The notes under the pieces are model-generated. The model had not been told where the DNA came from. It made no database searches and saw only the letters and a list, made by a program, of their open reading frames with translations. From Bacillus sp. CECT 9360 (lineage in GTDB: Bacteria; Bacillota; Bacilli; Bacillales; DSM-1321), in assembly GCF_918741275.1 (NCBI RefSeq), contig NZ_CAKKNA010000002.1, positions 186,001-250,000 on the forward strand: 64,000 bases of DNA, in the 5' to 3' direction. Positions 25,276 through 33,596 of the stretch are shown here, piece by piece (the first letter of the stretch is position 1; each line of letters starts with the position of its first letter). A program made the position numbers and the translations under genes.

Positions 25276-26376
25276 TTACTTCACAACAGCAGCCGAATAT
25301 GTTTCTTGGAATTTCTTCATGAAATCAGCAAGCTCTGCGCAGTGTGATAGCGGTACGGCGTTATAAATCGAAGCGCGGCAGCCGCCTACTGAACGGTGGC
25401 CATTTAAGCCGACAAACCCAGCAGCTTTTGCCTGATTCAGGAACAGTTTCGTAGCATCGTCATCCGGCAATGTGAAGGTCACATTCATGTGTGAACGGCT
25501 GTCAGGACGTGCATGTCCCTGATAAAAACCTTCACTGTTATCGATGGCATCATAGATGAGCTTCGCTTTTGCGGCATTCACTTCTTGAAGTTTTTCGACT
25601 CCGCCTTGTTCTTTCGCCCATTCCAATACAAGAGAAAGCAAGTAAATCGCCAGAGTAGGCGGTGTATTATACAGAGAATTACTTTTTATATGGGTTTCAT
25701 ACTGCAGCATGGTTGGCAACTGAGTAAGGGAGCTGTTCACCAAATCCTTACGAATAATCACCACCGTGACCCCCGATGGACCGAGATTTTTTTGGGCGCC
25801 TGCATAGATCAGCCCGAATTTGCTTACATCTATTTTTTTGCTCAATATATCACTGGACATGTCAGCGATAAGAGGGACATCCTCCACCTTGGGATAAACT
25901 TTCCACTGGGTGCCGAAGATTGTATTATTCGTCGTTATATGCAAGTAAGCTGCGTCTGACTCATAAGTAATTTCATCTGGAGTGGGAATGTACGTGTAAT
26001 TCGATTCTTTAGCAGATGCTGCAATCGCCGTGATGCCGATCTTCTCAGCTTCTTTCAAAGCCTTTTCTGACCATGAGCCTGTTAGGACATAATATCCCTT
26101 TTTCTCCGGCTGGAGTAAATTCATCGGCACCATGGAAAATTGCAGGCTGGCTCCTCCCTGCAAGAATAGAACTTCATAATCATCGGGTATCTCCATAAGT
26201 TCCTTCAAAAGCTTAATCGCTTTATTATGAATGCTTTCAAATGTGTCACTCCGGTGGCTTAATTCCATTACGGACATCCCTGTTTCCTGGATATTCAGCC
26301 ATTCACTCTGAGCTTTGTGTAAAACGGCCTCAGGAAGTGCAGCCGGTCCGGCATTAAAGTTTAGCGCGCGTTTCAA
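25276..26376 (-). CDS. serC: Phosphoserine aminotransferase SerC
   Basis: 366 residues, normal length. NFNAGPAALPEAVL at the N-terminus and MSVMELSHRS near residue 39 are SerC signatures; FLQGGASLQFSM near 73 binds phosphate of PLP, and AGAQKNLGPSGVTVV near 191-205 carries the PLP lysine. It converts 3-phosphohydroxypyruvate to phosphoserine in serine synthesis. TTG 26376 is chosen from GAAGGAGG eight bases upstream and alignment of the first residues; the frame from 26403 would translate the ribosome site. Confidence 0.93.
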   Translation of the reverse strand: MKRALNFNAGPAALPEAVLHKAQSEWLNIQETGMSVMELSHRSDTFESIHNKAIKLLKELMEIPDDYEVLFLQGGASLQFSMVPMNLLQPEKKGYYVLTGSWSEKALKEAEKIGITAIAASAKESNYTYIPTPDEITYESDAAYLHITTNNTIFGTQWKVYPKVEDVPLIADMSSDILSKKIDVSKFGLIYAGAQKNLGPSGVTVVIIRKDLVNSSLTQLPTMLQYETHIKSNSLYNTPPTLAIYLLSLVLEWAKEQGGVEKLQEVNAAKAKLIYDAIDNSEGFYQGHARPDSRSHMNVTFTLPDDDATKLFLNQAKAAGFVGLNGHRSVGGCRASIYNAVPLSHCAELADFMKKFQETYSAAVVK

Positions 26377-26486
26377 ATTGATTCCTCCTTCACAGTAATG
26401 CATTAAAGTGCGAAAATTAATTCTAATAATAACAGAAATTAGGACTAAAATGGGGGATAATTTTGAATTTTCGTTAAAAGTTAATG

Positions 26487-26519
26487 AAGGAACCAGGGCA
26501 ACTGTGTCCCTGGTTCCTG
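26487..26519 (-). terminator. Terminator of hit
   Basis: AGGAACCAGGG / CCCTGGTTCCT stem; the minus-strand tail is TTCATTAACTTTT. Confidence 0.65.
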
Positions 26520-26533
26520 ATGTGGGGTGAAGT

Positions 26534-26956
26534 TTATTTTAGCTGTTTCGAAATGGCAGTGGCCATCTTTTGCAGATCTTCGGTCGTATAGTCGCTTGTG
26601 TTCGTCTTCCATACAGCGCCGAAGCCGTCATTCTCCCCATGGCGCGGGATGAGGTGGAGATGATAATGAAACACACTCTGGCCAGCAGCTTCGCCGTTAT
26701 TGTTTAAAACGTTTAACCCGATCGGATCAAATTCCTGTTTGAGGGCCCGTGCGATTTCCGGAACGGTCTCGAATAAGTTCTTAGCGATTTCAGGAGTCAG
26801 TTCATAGATGTTTTCTTTATGTACTTTAGGGATAACAAGCGTATGCCCCTTCGTCACTTGGCTAATATCAAGGAAGGCAAGAACATGTTCGTTTTCAAAA
26901 ACCTTTGCCGTAGGAATATCCCCTTTTACGATACTGCAGAAAATACATTCACTCAT
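26534..26956 (-). CDS. hit: HIT-family hydrolase Hit
   Basis: 140 residues. CIFCSIVKGDIPT at the start carries the family zinc cysteines and QSVFHYHLHLIPR near residues 93-105 is the histidine triad (HxHxH). A nucleotide-binding phosphoramidase-type protein. In B. subtilis hit is divergent from ecsA, as here. Confidence 0.93.
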   Translation of the reverse strand: MSECIFCSIVKGDIPTAKVFENEHVLAFLDISQVTKGHTLVIPKVHKENIYELTPEIAKNLFETVPEIARALKQEFDPIGLNVLNNNGEAAGQSVFHYHLHLIPRHGENDGFGAVWKTNTSDYTTEDLQKMATAISKQLK

Positions 26957-27528
26957 GATAAAACATCCTTTCCAGCTGAGTATTTCATTTAGATGTTTTT
27001 ATCGTATCATACTGCTTATGTCGACAAAAGAAAAAACAGGATGCAACCGATTGTTGCACCCTGCCCTGAAAAAAGGGTTCAGCTTCTTATTATACGTCTG
27101 TTACAGGTAGAATGCTCTTTAATCAACACCTCATTTACGATTGTAAAATTGGTTTATGACTTTTTGAGTTTTCCATCCATCGCAACCATCTCCTATATCT
27201 TTAAAGTCTCATCAACTTAAAAAGCATATTCGATAGTGATTCTGAATGATTTTTCCGCCAGAACGTGCAAAGCGATCATCCCCTTGCAGTATAACGTTTT
27301 TTGAAGCCTTCTTGGTCGTTTCAGCTAATATGTCTTTAACTGACACCTCATTTACAGTATGATGTTTTAAATCAATTGTAATGAAGAACCCCTTCTTCTC
27401 TAATTATCATGCACTGATTGTTTCGTTTTATTTATGGGTAATCATGGAACTTTGATGAAGATTTAATGCATATCTATGCCCTGTTTTGTTAAAATGTAAG
27501 GAACATATAAACAGAAAGGATTGTTGGC
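26957..27528. other. Long intergenic region hit-ecsA
   Basis: About 570 bp without a supported gene. It holds two related direct repeats, TTTAATCAACACCTCATTTAC (differing slightly) at about 27118 and 27333, in which the core CACCTCATTTAC is identical; these may be traces of a decayed insertion element. A plausible ecsA promoter lies close to 27490 (TTGTTAAAATG). Confidence 0.4.
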
Positions 27529-28269
27529 ATGTCCTTATTACATATAAACCAGCTTGTGGGAGGTTATACCAAGGCTCCCGTTTTAAAAGGTATCAGCTTT
27601 GATATCCAGCCAAATGAGCTCGTCGGACTCATCGGCCTGAATGGTGCGGGGAAAAGTACAACCATCAAGCATATTATTGGATTGATGGAGCCGAAAGCAG
27701 GCAACATTTCCATTAACGGTAAATCATTTGCCGACCATCCGGATGAATACAGAAAGCAGTTTACATATGTTCCTGAGACACCGATTTTGTATGATGAATT
27801 GACGCTCGAGGAGCATTTGCGGTTAACGGCAATGGCGTATGGCTTGGATGAACAGGTTTATAAGAGCAGAAGGGAACAGCTTTTGAAGGATTTCCGGATG
27901 GAAAAAAGACTTTCATGGTTTCCCGCTCACTTTTCCAAAGGAATGAAGCAGAAAGTCATGATTATGTGTGCTTTTTTAGTACAGCCTTCTTTATATATTG
28001 TCGATGAACCGTTTCTTGGACTTGATCCGCTCGGAATCCAGTCTCTTTTGGATTTGATGAAAAAAATGAAGGACGAGGGTGCCGGTATTCTCATGTCGAC
28101 GCATATCCTCGCAACAGCGGAACGATATTGTGATTCTTTCATTATTTTGCATAACGGGGAAATCCGCGCCAAAGGAAATCTTGAGCAATTGCGCGAGCAG
28201 TTTTCCATGCCGGGTGCGACACTTGATGATCTGTATATTCAATTGACGAAGGAAGATAACCATGAATAG
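27529..28269 (+). CDS. ecsA: ABC transporter ATP-binding protein EcsA
   Basis: 246 residues. Walker A GLNGAGKST near residues 37-45, signature FSKGMKQK near 133-140, Walker B LYIVDEPFLGLDP near 151-163, and STHILATAER after it. EcsA with EcsB forms the Ecs ABC transporter, which affects protein secretion, competence and intramembrane proteolysis by RasP in B. subtilis and exports pheromone-type peptides in relatives. AGAAAGGA precedes the ATG, and the stop overlaps ecsB by 8 bp. Confidence 0.94.
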   Translation: MSLLHINQLVGGYTKAPVLKGISFDIQPNELVGLIGLNGAGKSTTIKHIIGLMEPKAGNISINGKSFADHPDEYRKQFTYVPETPILYDELTLEEHLRLTAMAYGLDEQVYKSRREQLLKDFRMEKRLSWFPAHFSKGMKQKVMIMCAFLVQPSLYIVDEPFLGLDPLGIQSLLDLMKKMKDEGAGILMSTHILATAERYCDSFIILHNGEIRAKGNLEQLREQFSMPGATLDDLYIQLTKEDNHE

Positions 28270-29470
28270 CCAGGGGCTGTGGGGAGAACGAGCCAGGAGC
28301 TTCAGCAAGGAGTTGCAGAAATATTTACGTTACATCTTTAATGGACATTTCTTATTGGTACTCGTTTTTGCAATCGGAGGCCTTACTTTTTACTACAGCG
28401 AATGGGTAAAAACGCTTAACAGCGATTTCCCTGCAGAAATCATCATGGCCGTCGTGATCGGAATACTAGTCGCAAATAGCCCGATTTATACCTTTTTTAA
28501 AGAAGCGGATATGGTTTTTTTACTGCCGCTTGAAACACAATTGAAAAGCTATTTTTCCAAATCAATCGTTTTGAGCCTCGTCGCTCAGGGATATATTCTT
28601 TTAATGGTAATTGCAGCCTTTTTGCCTATGTTCTCAAAGGTAACAGGTGCAGGCCTTACTGACTTTGGTTGGATGTTTGCCGTAATTTTGCTAATCAAAT
28701 ACTTGAACCTGCAGATTCGCTGGCATGTATTGAAATTCCAAGAAAATTCAACACTGTGGATGGATGGGGTTCTTCGGCTAGTTATTAATATTTTTCTGCT
28801 TTACTTTATCTTCTCACATTCTGCGATGATTTTTCCGATTGTGACAGCACTTTTATTAGTGCTGCTATGGTTTTATTACCGGAACGCGACGCAGAAAAAG
28901 GGGATAAAGTGGGAGCGGCTGATTGAGTTAGAGGCAAAACGGCTGATGTCCTTCTACCGGGTTGCCAACTTGTTCACAGATGTGCCAAAACTGAGGGACA
29001 ATGTTTCCAGAAGAAGGTGGCTTGACCCGCTGCTTCGGTTCATTCCGTATAACCGAGACTCGTCTTATCAATTCTTATATGCCCGCACATTGATCAGGGC
29101 AAATGATTATCTTGGGTTGTTAATCCGCTTGACGATTATTGGCTCATTTGTGCTTGCTGCTGTTTCGGTATTGTGGGCCAAGCTTTTAGTTATTCTGCTT
29201 TTCCTGTATATGACCGGCTTGCAGCTGCTTCCTGTCTGGAGGCAGCATGAAATGAAAATTTGGGTATCTCTATATCCGTTACCTGAAGAGCTGCGTAGAA
29301 AAGCGGTCATTCAATTGATCTCGATTCTGCTGTTGATTGAAAGCCTGGTCTTCTTTGCTGTTGCGCTTTTCACAGGAGGCCTGCTTTCCAGTGCTGCTTC
29401 TTTTGCGCTCGGAATCGGTTTTATTATTTTATTTCAGGCATACGCTAAAAATAGAATGGAGAAATTTTGA
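28262..29470 (+). CDS. ecsB: ABC transporter permease EcsB
   Basis: 402 residues with about eight to ten membrane segments in two clusters (residues 27-215 and 285-395) separated by a charged cytosolic region containing FRRYNRDSSYQFLYART-like sequence. This is the EcsB topology. The start overlaps ecsA by 8 bp; a terminator hairpin follows directly, so ecsC beyond it is probably only partly cotranscribed. Confidence 0.92.
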   Translation: MNSQGLWGERARSFSKELQKYLRYIFNGHFLLVLVFAIGGLTFYYSEWVKTLNSDFPAEIIMAVVIGILVANSPIYTFFKEADMVFLLPLETQLKSYFSKSIVLSLVAQGYILLMVIAAFLPMFSKVTGAGLTDFGWMFAVILLIKYLNLQIRWHVLKFQENSTLWMDGVLRLVINIFLLYFIFSHSAMIFPIVTALLLVLLWFYYRNATQKKGIKWERLIELEAKRLMSFYRVANLFTDVPKLRDNVSRRRWLDPLLRFIPYNRDSSYQFLYARTLIRANDYLGLLIRLTIIGSFVLAAVSVLWAKLLVILLFLYMTGLQLLPVWRQHEMKIWVSLYPLPEELRRKAVIQLISILLLIESLVFFAVALFTGGLLSSAASFALGIGFIILFQAYAKNRMEKF

Positions 29471-29478
29471 GAGGAGGG

Positions 29479-29506
29479 ACCCTGTTTTTTAAACAGGGTT
29501 TTTTCT
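29479..29506 (+). terminator. Terminator between ecsB and ecsC
   Basis: ACCCTGTTT / AAACAGGGT stem with TTTTTTCT tail; partial readthrough into ecsC is likely because no other promoter is obvious. Confidence 0.75.
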
Positions 29507-29524
29507 AAGAAGGGAAATGGCCGG

Positions 29525-30235
29525 ATGGATACGTATGAACAGGCTGCATTAGCAGATTTAGAGGCATGGAAAAAGAAATTGATGAAGAAGTCAGGGAAGT
29601 TTAGCAGGGTGTCAAAAAAAGCCCAGAATAAAATCAGTGGAGTGCTCCCGGATAAAGTCAACCAAGTCATTACAGACAGCATGAAAAGTCTTGTGAACGG
29701 CGTGCTGACCGGCTCCGAATATATACATAAGGAAAAAGACGTATCCATGCTTTCTTTTGAGCAAAAAGAGAAATGGGTCAGAGAAAAAATCGGCACATAC
29801 ACAAAAACCGCTACCGTCGAAGGTGCCGGAACCGGTGCTGGAGGAATCTTTCTCGGATTGGCGGATTTCCCCTTATTGTTAAGCATCAAGATGAAATTTC
29901 TCTTTGAGGCGGTTCACCTTTATGGTTTCGATGTTAAGCAATTTGAAGAACGAATTTTCATTCTGTATGTTTTCCAGCTTGCATTTTCGAGCGATGAAAA
30001 AAAGCAAGAGACGCTTTTACTGCTTGAGAATTGGGATGAACAGAAAGAAAAGCTGACTGAGCTGGACTGGCAGACGTTTCAGCAGGAATACAGAGATTAT
30101 ATCGATTTAGTGAAAATGCTACAGCTCGTACCAGGAATCGGAGCAGTGGTCGGCGCTTACGCGAATTATAATCTTCTTCAGCATCTGGGTGAAACGGTGA
30201 TGAATTGTTGTAGGATGCGGTTGTTGAATGAGTGA
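29525..30235 (+). CDS. ecsC: EcsC-family protein
   Basis: 236 residues. The glycine-rich EGAGTGAGGIFLGLADFPLLLSIK stretch, which I describe by its parts EGAGTGAGG and LADFPLLLSIK near residues 99-125, and the C-terminal VPGIGAVVGAYANYNLL are EcsC hallmarks. Role unclear; the gene is the third of the ecs operon in Bacillus. A large hairpin terminator follows, and the accessory island begins immediately after it. Confidence 0.9.
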   Translation: MDTYEQAALADLEAWKKKLMKKSGKFSRVSKKAQNKISGVLPDKVNQVITDSMKSLVNGVLTGSEYIHKEKDVSMLSFEQKEKWVREKIGTYTKTATVEGAGTGAGGIFLGLADFPLLLSIKMKFLFEAVHLYGFDVKQFEERIFILYVFQLAFSSDEKKQETLLLLENWDEQKEKLTELDWQTFQQEYRDYIDLVKMLQLVPGIGAVVGAYANYNLLQHLGETVMNCCRMRLLNE

Positions 30236-30275
30236 TAAATAAAGAGGGGAAGGATAGCTTAACTGTACTATAATG

Positions 30276-30324
30276 AATAGTGGATACTATGTTTAATATA
30301 ACATAGATTATCCACTATTTTTTC
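30276..30324 (+). terminator. Terminator of ecsC
   Basis: AATAGTGGATA / TATCCACTATT stem extended by TATGTT/AACATA, followed by TTTTTT. It marks the left border of the AT-rich island. Confidence 0.8.
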
Positions 30325-30407
30325 CACTTAAATTAAAGAAGCAGTTTAATTCAACAGGGATTTCAAGATAGAATTCTAGAAAAAAGATAAGTCGGGAGTT
30401 GTAAAAA

Positions 30408-30947
30408 ATGATGAGGGGCAAGTCATTGCATTTAAGACCCATTAAGAGAGAAGATATGGGGAGCTTTTACAAAGCTGTCCAAAATGAAGAACTAGTGTAT
30501 ATGACAGGAACAAGAAATACGTTTACTATGGAACAATTGTATGAACATTATGAGCGAATTACCAACGATGATACACGATTTGATCTTGCAATTTGTTTAC
30601 TAGATAGTGATGAGTTACTAGGTGACTTATCAATTTTAGAAATAGACCAGGCTAATCAAAAAGCAGGGTTCAGAATTGCCTTACATAATACAAATAATTT
30701 AAATAAAGGATACGGAACAGAAGCTGTTCAATTAGCACTCCAATTTACCTTTGAGAAGCTTAAACTAAATCGGTTACAACTGGAAGTCTTTTCTCATAAT
30801 ATACGTGGTATAAAATCATATGAAAAAGCAGGGTTTAAAAAAGAAGGGATTATAAGACAGTCCCTTTACATAAATAATCAATATTCAGATGAAATTATCA
30901 TGGGAATGTTACAAAAAGATTATTATGAACTTAAAAATCACAAATAA
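30408..30947 (+). CDS. GNAT-family N-acetyltransferase (RimJ/SpeG-like)
   Basis: 179 residues. The N-acetyltransferase fold is shown by LHLRPIKREDMGSFYK at the start, GFRIALHNTNNLNKGYGTEA near residues 90-109 (acetyl-CoA pyrophosphate loop) and FSHNIRGIKSYEKAGFKKEG near 130-149. Acceptor unknown; the nearest groups acetylate ribosomal proteins, polyamines or small amines. AT-rich codon use, unlike ecsC, places it in the island. A GGGAG site lies about nine bases before ATG 30408. Confidence 0.78.
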   Translation: MMRGKSLHLRPIKREDMGSFYKAVQNEELVYMTGTRNTFTMEQLYEHYERITNDDTRFDLAICLLDSDELLGDLSILEIDQANQKAGFRIALHNTNNLNKGYGTEAVQLALQFTFEKLKLNRLQLEVFSHNIRGIKSYEKAGFKKEGIIRQSLYINNQYSDEIIMGMLQKDYYELKNHK

Positions 30948-31377
30948 GACATTATAACGCCTTATTTCTTTTTAGAATAGGTGCTAATGTTCAATAAGTA
31001 CGAACCTTTTTCAATAGGTTTTTGATCTTCAACAATCGGGCGCGATTGTACAATAAAACTTAGATTTTCAAACGACTTTATTATAATATTTTTTAGGATA
31101 GTGAAGTATCTTAAATCAAAAATTAATCAACTATATTTTTAACCCCGTCCTAAATTACAACGGGGTTATGCCCCGCATGGTAAAGGTTCCACAAAAGCAT
31201 AGGTATAACCCAATAGACGTCCATACAAATTACTTTAAATCATCTGAAAAGTTTACTTATGATGGTAAAAACACAAATAACCTAGAATAAACAGTGAGGA
31301 TTTTGGTGGGTAATTCGATAATATTAAAAAGGCAGTCTTATTTTTTAAGGCTGCCTTAAAATTAGGTGGTAGATATA
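30948..31377. other. Island spacer with small ORF and repeat fragment
   Basis: About 430 bp. At 31028-31052 it carries a fragment of the island's dispersed repeat (TCTTCAACAATCGGGCGC). At 31168-31290 a 40-codon frame (MPRMVKVPQKHRYNPIDVHT start) ends in NNLE; it looks protein-like but has no recognisable family and a poor ribosome site, so I leave it as possible. GGCAGTCTT / AAGGCTGCC near 31332-31357 is a terminator-like hairpin. Confidence 0.35.
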
Positions 31378-31587
31378 ATGCGAAATAGCAAAACATATTT
31401 TGTGCCTTTTTCAATATTATTATTTATATCAGGATTTGTTTTGTGTTATTGGGCATTTAATAAAAATGATTTTAATGAAATTTCGTATTCATTACTACGA
31501 TATTCTATTATGTCCATGATTCTTCTGGTAATAGCGTATTTTTTATTCAAAAGTAAACTCTATTATACAAACATTTCAATTTTTTGA
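31378..31587 (+). CDS. Small two-helix membrane protein, unknown
   Basis: 69 residues with two membrane segments (FVPFSILLFISGFVLCYWAF and SIMSMILLVIAYFLF) and a short charged loop between them. TTAGGTGGT precedes ATG 31378 by seven bases; the GTG at 31366 is part of that site. No family recognised. AT-rich, island gene. Confidence 0.55.
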   Translation: MRNSKTYFVPFSILLFISGFVLCYWAFNKNDFNEISYSLLRYSIMSMILLVIAYFLFKSKLYYTNISIF

Positions 31588-32013
31588 TAACAAAAACAAC
31601 AAAGTTTACGAAAAAAGCCATTTTTTTTTACCGATATAATATTGAGAAGCCGTAATAATAAGTAAGAGTGGTTGGAAGCAATTGAAAGTTTGGCAATTCC
31701 TGTGTTGACGTATCTATTATTTATGGGAATTGTTTGGGGGAATGATAGTTTCTTTAACTAAAAGGTGTAATTCGGAAGGTCACATTTTTTCTTATTCCAC
31801 ACGAATGATTGTGAAATATTGTACTTAAACTCCCATGAAAATTAAAAAAGCTCTAAATTTGAGCATAACAAAAAAACCCAGATAAAAAGCTTTCAAAAAA
31901 AAGGCTGAGCCATTATGTAATCTACGAGCAATTGTTAGACAAATTCGAAAGACCTTCCTTCTTCTTAGAATAAAGGTAAAGCTGGCGCAACGTAAGAAGG
32001 GGGCGGTAGACAA
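31588..32013. other. Island spacer, little seen
   Basis: AT-rich. A 29-codon hydrophobic frame (TTG start about 31674, containing PVLTYLLFMGIVWGND) is possible but unsupported. At 31808-31832 the fragment GATTGTGAAATATTGTACTTAA belongs to the dispersed island repeat; I note it by its core TTGTACTTAAAC. Confidence 0.35.
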
Positions 32014-32181
32014 ATGACAGTAAAATCAGGTTTTATCGAATTCAAATCACAACAATAAATAAATAAGCGCCTCCGTGAAGAGACTAATAAAGAGTATGAA
32101 CTGTTACAAAAACAAGTTGAAGACTCCCGAAAGAAAACTATCGCATCACTCGCAGCGCTATGTCTAAACAAATTAATATAG
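32014..32181 (+). pseudogene. Small coiled-coil protein interrupted by one TAA codon
   Basis: ATG 32014 has AAGGGGG ten bases upstream and opens MTVKSGFIEFKSQQ, then TAA at 32056-32058, then the same frame continues INKRLREETNKEYELL and further to LAALCLNKLI before TAG at 32179-32181. The 55-codon whole looks like one small helical protein whose 15th codon (probably CAA or GAA) became TAA. The downstream half alone lacks a start codon and ribosome site. Confidence 0.55.
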
Positions 32182-32204
32182 TACTTTAAAGAGGAATTTT
32201 CTGA

Positions 32205-32393
32205 TCATCCCTCTTTGTTTCTATTTATGAGATTTTCTGCTTCCTCTTCTAATTCTTTAGCGATCTTTTTTAATTGTTCGGTTCCCTCTGCAATCTTTTT
32301 TTCAGTATCGTCAAAAATGATGGGCCGCGAATAGAATTGAACCTTATGACTTTCCCATGAATCTCTCCTTGATAATTCGTATTTTGGTTCCAT
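32205..32393 (-). CDS. Hypothetical small charged protein
   Basis: 62 residues (MEPKYELSRRDSWESHKVQF start) with a C-terminal amphipathic helix rich in K and E (GTEQLKKIAKELEEEAENL). No ribosome site stands before ATG 32393 and the frame extends to 32420, so the start is uncertain. Unrecognised; convergent with the preceding broken gene. Confidence 0.4.
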   Translation of the reverse strand: MEPKYELSRRDSWESHKVQFYSRPIIFDDTEKKIAEGTEQLKKIAKELEEEAENLINRNKEG

Positions 32394-32471
32394 ATATATA
32401 GAATATGTGTGAAGTATCAACTAATATGTATTTAAACTAATAACTACTTTTTAGACAAAGGGGTGAAATTC

Positions 32472-32696
32472 TTGAAGGATAAAGAAGTATTGAATAACGT
32501 AATTTCCATAATAAGTAGAGCTCGAAAAATAAAACTCAGCAGTACATATGATTTATTAGATGAAATACAAAGAGTACAGGAGCGAGCAAGTCAGGTAATT
32601 GATAAAAACCTAAATGAAGATTCTAATTCAAAAGCAACGAGAGATCATATAGTATCACAACAAGATGATAGTGAAGAAGGAAATTTGTGTAAGTAA
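32472..32696 (+). CDS. Hypothetical small helical protein
   Basis: 74 residues, helical and charged (KDKEVLNNVISIISRARKIK; QRVQERASQVIDKN), with a polar tail. TTG 32472 has AAAGGGG eight bases upstream; GTG 32463 sits within that site. No family recognised. Located before the promoter of the secreted-protein/ABC operon. Confidence 0.5.
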   Translation: MKDKEVLNNVISIISRARKIKLSSTYDLLDEIQRVQERASQVIDKNLNEDSNSKATRDHIVSQQDDSEEGNLCK

Positions 32697-32930
32697 AACA
32701 AGTGGTAAACAGAGTGTCATTTACTGGTACATTATTGGCCTTAGGTGGTAAATAGAATGTCATTGGTAGTACATTTCATTTGGTATAATCAGCACCCTCA
32801 TCATAAGTTTGAAAAAAAATATAAATTCCAATTTATAACTAGAAGAATATATTTTGCTATTTAGATACATATACGAGAACATCCCACGATTTAATCCTTG
32901 ATTTTGACAAATAATGATATATTAGGTTAT
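32697..32930. other. Spacer with paired direct repeats (insertion-element relic?)
   Basis: Two related blocks, GGTAAACAGAGTGTCATT at about 32704 and GGTAAATAGAATGTCATT at about 32746, about 42 bp apart, resemble the multiple short terminal repeats of some insertion elements. No transposase is present. Confidence 0.35.
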
Positions 32931-32959
32931 TTTACACATGTTTGTGTAAGATTTATAAT
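32931..32959 (+). promoter_or_regulatory. Strong promoter overlapped by a palindromic operator
   Basis: TTTACA (32931-32936) and TATAAT (32954-32959) with a 17-bp spacer. The inverted repeat TTACACA-TGTT-TGTGTAA (32932-32949) covers the -35 and most of the spacer, as expected for a repressor site. The 5' leader to ATG 33103 would be about 135 nt. Confidence 0.7.
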
Positions 32960-33102
32960 TCATTATGCACATGTAACTCTGCAGAAACGGTGAACAGAAA
33001 GAAATCAATTTTCACCTTCTTAGGAATAATACATATTAACTACTAACAGAAAATTGAAAATAATAACAAAAAAATATATAGTTAAAAGAGGAGAGGAAAA
33101 TA

Positions 33103-33507
33103 ATGAAAAATAAGAAAATGAAAATTTCTGCATTAGTAATTGGGGTAGGCCTTTTAGCATCACAAAGTGTCATGGCAGCATGGAGTAGTTATGGTACGTT
33201 TTCGGTGACTGATAAGCCGAAAACGACAACCACAACAGGTGTTAAGATAGGAGCTAAAAAGGAATCTAATGATAGTGAGTTTTCTGTATACGCTAGTGCA
33301 AAAACTATGTATACAGATCCTGATGTAAGACTAGTAAATTCAAATATTGAAGCAAGAAGTAGTTACGTGGAGGTTTACGATACAGATGTAACAATCACTG
33401 GTAATAATAACGTTGGTGACATTGGCTATACCTATTATGCTCAAGTAAAACCAGATGCTGCGCAAGCAGGAACTGATACTATTAGATTAAAAATCAATCC
33501 GAAATAA
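33103..33507 (+). CDS. Secreted beta-rich protein, first gene of ABC operon (unknown)
   Basis: 134 residues with a clear Sec signal peptide (KKMKISALVIGVGLLASQSV, cleavage after MAA). The mature part is about 107 residues, rich in Ser/Thr/Asp and alternating beta patterns (SEFSVYASAKTMYTDPDV; SYVEVYDTDVTITGNN; IGYTYYAQVKPDA) and has no cysteine. It faintly resembles DUF2712-type exported Bacillus proteins but I do not assign it. AGAGGAGAGG gives an excellent ribosome site. The four genes downstream encode membrane proteins and an ABC ATPase; a bacteriocin-like or cell-surface effector with dedicated transporter/immunity is one inference. Confidence 0.75.
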   Translation: MKNKKMKISALVIGVGLLASQSVMAAWSSYGTFSVTDKPKTTTTTGVKIGAKKESNDSEFSVYASAKTMYTDPDVRLVNSNIEARSSYVEVYDTDVTITGNNNVGDIGYTYYAQVKPDAAQAGTDTIRLKINPK

Positions 33508-33596
33508 TGGAATACTAAAATATAACTGATACTTTTTTTCTGCAGAGTACAATGTGTAGTGCTTAAAAAGAGGCTTAACCTGGTGGGGGATGACGA

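Noticed and set aside
26957-27528. Regulatory RNA (T-box or riboswitch) upstream of ecsA
   Set aside because: No T-box core, no aptamer signature and no terminator/antiterminator pair could be recognised.
33103-33507. Lactococcin 972-type bacteriocin
   Set aside because: Size, signal and neighbouring ABC genes fit, but the tryptophan/glycine-rich family pattern is absent.
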